Shown here: positions 63,306 to 64,000 of the stretch, in pieces
Layout: each line of letters starts with the position of its first letter
Position numbering within the stretch: position 1 is the first letter of the stretch
From: Diaporthe sp. PMI_573
Taxonomy: Eukaryota > Ascomycota > Sordariomycetes > Diaporthales > Diaporthaceae
NCBI GenBank assembly: GCA_021399435.1
Contig: JAJTUP010000056.1
Span: 186,001 to 250,000, forward strand
Direction: 5' to 3'
Length of the DNA: 64,000 bases
Notes under the pieces: model-generated
What the model was told of the DNA's origin: nothing
Databases searched by the model: none
The model's input: only the letters and a program-made list of their open reading frames with translations
Made by a program: the position numbers and the translations under genes

Positions 63306-64000
63306 TCATAGAGTGTAAAGTAGTTCGTACATCTCGGCGCCGGTTACGTCGCTAGCAGCGGCAAGTGCGGCGCGTAAAGCTTCTTTCGAGGACGCAAGGA
63401 GAAAGGCTTGAAGGGAGAGATTTATGATATGAGCGATACATCGGATTCGACGCTGGTTGGGATGGAAAGATATCTAGACTCAGTTAAACAACTACCTATT
63501 AATCAACGTTCTAAATAACATACACCGTATTTATCCTGTAGCAGTTGAGAGAGATGCTTTAAACAGGTATCGTTTGAAGTAGCATTATCGCCGGTATGAT
63601 AGCCGATTTGCTTCTCAATACCGTATTCTTCGATTGCTTCCGCCATTAGAGTTGCTTGGCGTTCGCCACTGTGGCTGTATCGACATTCAGGCATAGCTAG
63701 CAGGGCCTTTTGAAGTCGATAGCCATTATCAACCCATCTAGCGCATACTGCTAAAATGCCATGCCGATGAGGCGATGTACAGAGATCGGTCGAGAGATGG
63801 ATCTTCGATACGGACGCCTGAAGCTTTGCTTTCAATTGGGACCGGTATAAGTCGAAAGTAGTGGTAATATGACGCATAGCTGCGTCGCGGGATGCGAGTA
63901 GAAGATCCTCAATAGCCGGATTGCATGCCAATATGATGTCCTGCATCTCATCCCATTTCACCGCGGAGAATGGTAAACGACGGCGTGTGAGAAGACCGAC
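63306..64000 (-). pseudogene. hAT transposase, partial, runs off the window
   Basis: Upper exon 63524-64000 (open to the window edge) reads RRLPFSAVKWDEMQDIILACNPAIEDLL, KIHLSTDLCTSPHRHGILAVCARWVD and IGYHTGDNATSNDTCLKHL; a GTATGT..TCTAG intron (63474-63523) joins in phase to ISFHPNQRRIRCIAHIINLSLQAFLLASSKEALRAAL. The frame ends at TGA (63306-63308) before the dimerisation domain, next to the LINE tail. Catalytic aspartate in STDLCTS is present. The C-terminus is lost; the 5' end is outside the window. Confidence 0.8.

Noticed and set aside
1..64000. Starship-type giant element with tyrosine recombinase (DUF3435 captain)
   Set aside because: The accessory-type gene content suggested it, but I find no captain-like frame at any edge and no terminal repeats framing the region.
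1..64000. CRISPR array, bacterial operons or ribosome-binding sites
   Set aside because: Spliceosomal introns and fungal genes throughout; the tandem repeats lack spacer structure.
1..64000. tRNA or rRNA genes
   Set aside because: I saw no convincing paired A/B-box cloverleaf and no rRNA sequence, though a by-eye scan is not exhaustive.

Overview
The window looks like an accessory, transposon-rich region of a filamentous ascomycete, probably a Sordariomycete. Evidence: short spliceosomal introns (about 42-113 nt) with GTRNGT donors and CTAAC-like branch sites; Zn2Cys6, HET, NACHT/WD40, GH64, DUF3455 and DUF7924 genes; fungal hAT, MULE, pogo, Helitron, Tad-like LINE and Ty3-type gag relics. 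Several relics carry C-to-T-type nonsense codons (CAG to TAG, CGA to TGA, TGG to TAG) of the kind left by repeat-induced point mutation.

Layout. 1-3.5 kb: relics, a 69-bp and a 15-bp tandem repeat and a hairpin cluster. 3.7-5.6 kb: an intact five-exon MFS transporter (-). 8.8-9.9 kb: an AflR-like Zn2Cys6 regulator (-). 11.1-12.6 kb: a broken NLR N-terminus (NACHT_N type), cut by a hAT fragment and a 150-bp inverted-repeat element. 14.2-15.5 kb: a secreted GH64-like beta-1,3-glucanase (-). 18.2-25.5 kb: a HET-NACHT-WD40 NLR of the het-d/het-e type, split inside its WD40 array by a 2.9-kb hAT with a perfect 8-bp target duplication. 25.6-28.9 kb: LINE 3' ends in tandem, a truncated FTA2-like gene and pogo debris. 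29.4-30.7 kb: an intact BTB-bromodomain gene (-). 30.9-36.7 kb: an apparently intact MULE with about 150-bp near-identical inverted repeats, a 1205-aa transposase and an opposite-strand passenger gene. 37.4-39.5 kb: a second hAT with a perfect target duplication, inserted in a Mac-domain acetyltransferase gene. 41.2-42.0 kb: an HD-domain hydrolase with a frameshift. 42.9-45.0 kb: three hAT relics. 45.1-47.2 kb: a secreted DUF3455 protein (+) and a conserved-looking unknown (-). 48-54.9 kb: a gag-like fragment, a truncated Helitron and a broken unknown gene. 56-59.7 kb: LINE endonuclease fragment, a minimal hAT and a pogo fragment. 59.7-61.9 kb: intact DUF7924 gene (-). 62-64 kb: LINE scraps and a hAT running off the end.

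How it works together. There is no biosynthetic operon or obvious gene cluster. The theme is conflict and turnover: two NLR-type allorecognition genes, both broken, sit among at least five hAT lineages with different subterminal motif arrays, plus one MULE that still looks able to move. The cleanest results are two hAT insertions dated by perfect target duplications (21314-24214 and 37425-39547) and the MULE with its passenger gene. All names rest on motif recognition by eye; no search was run.
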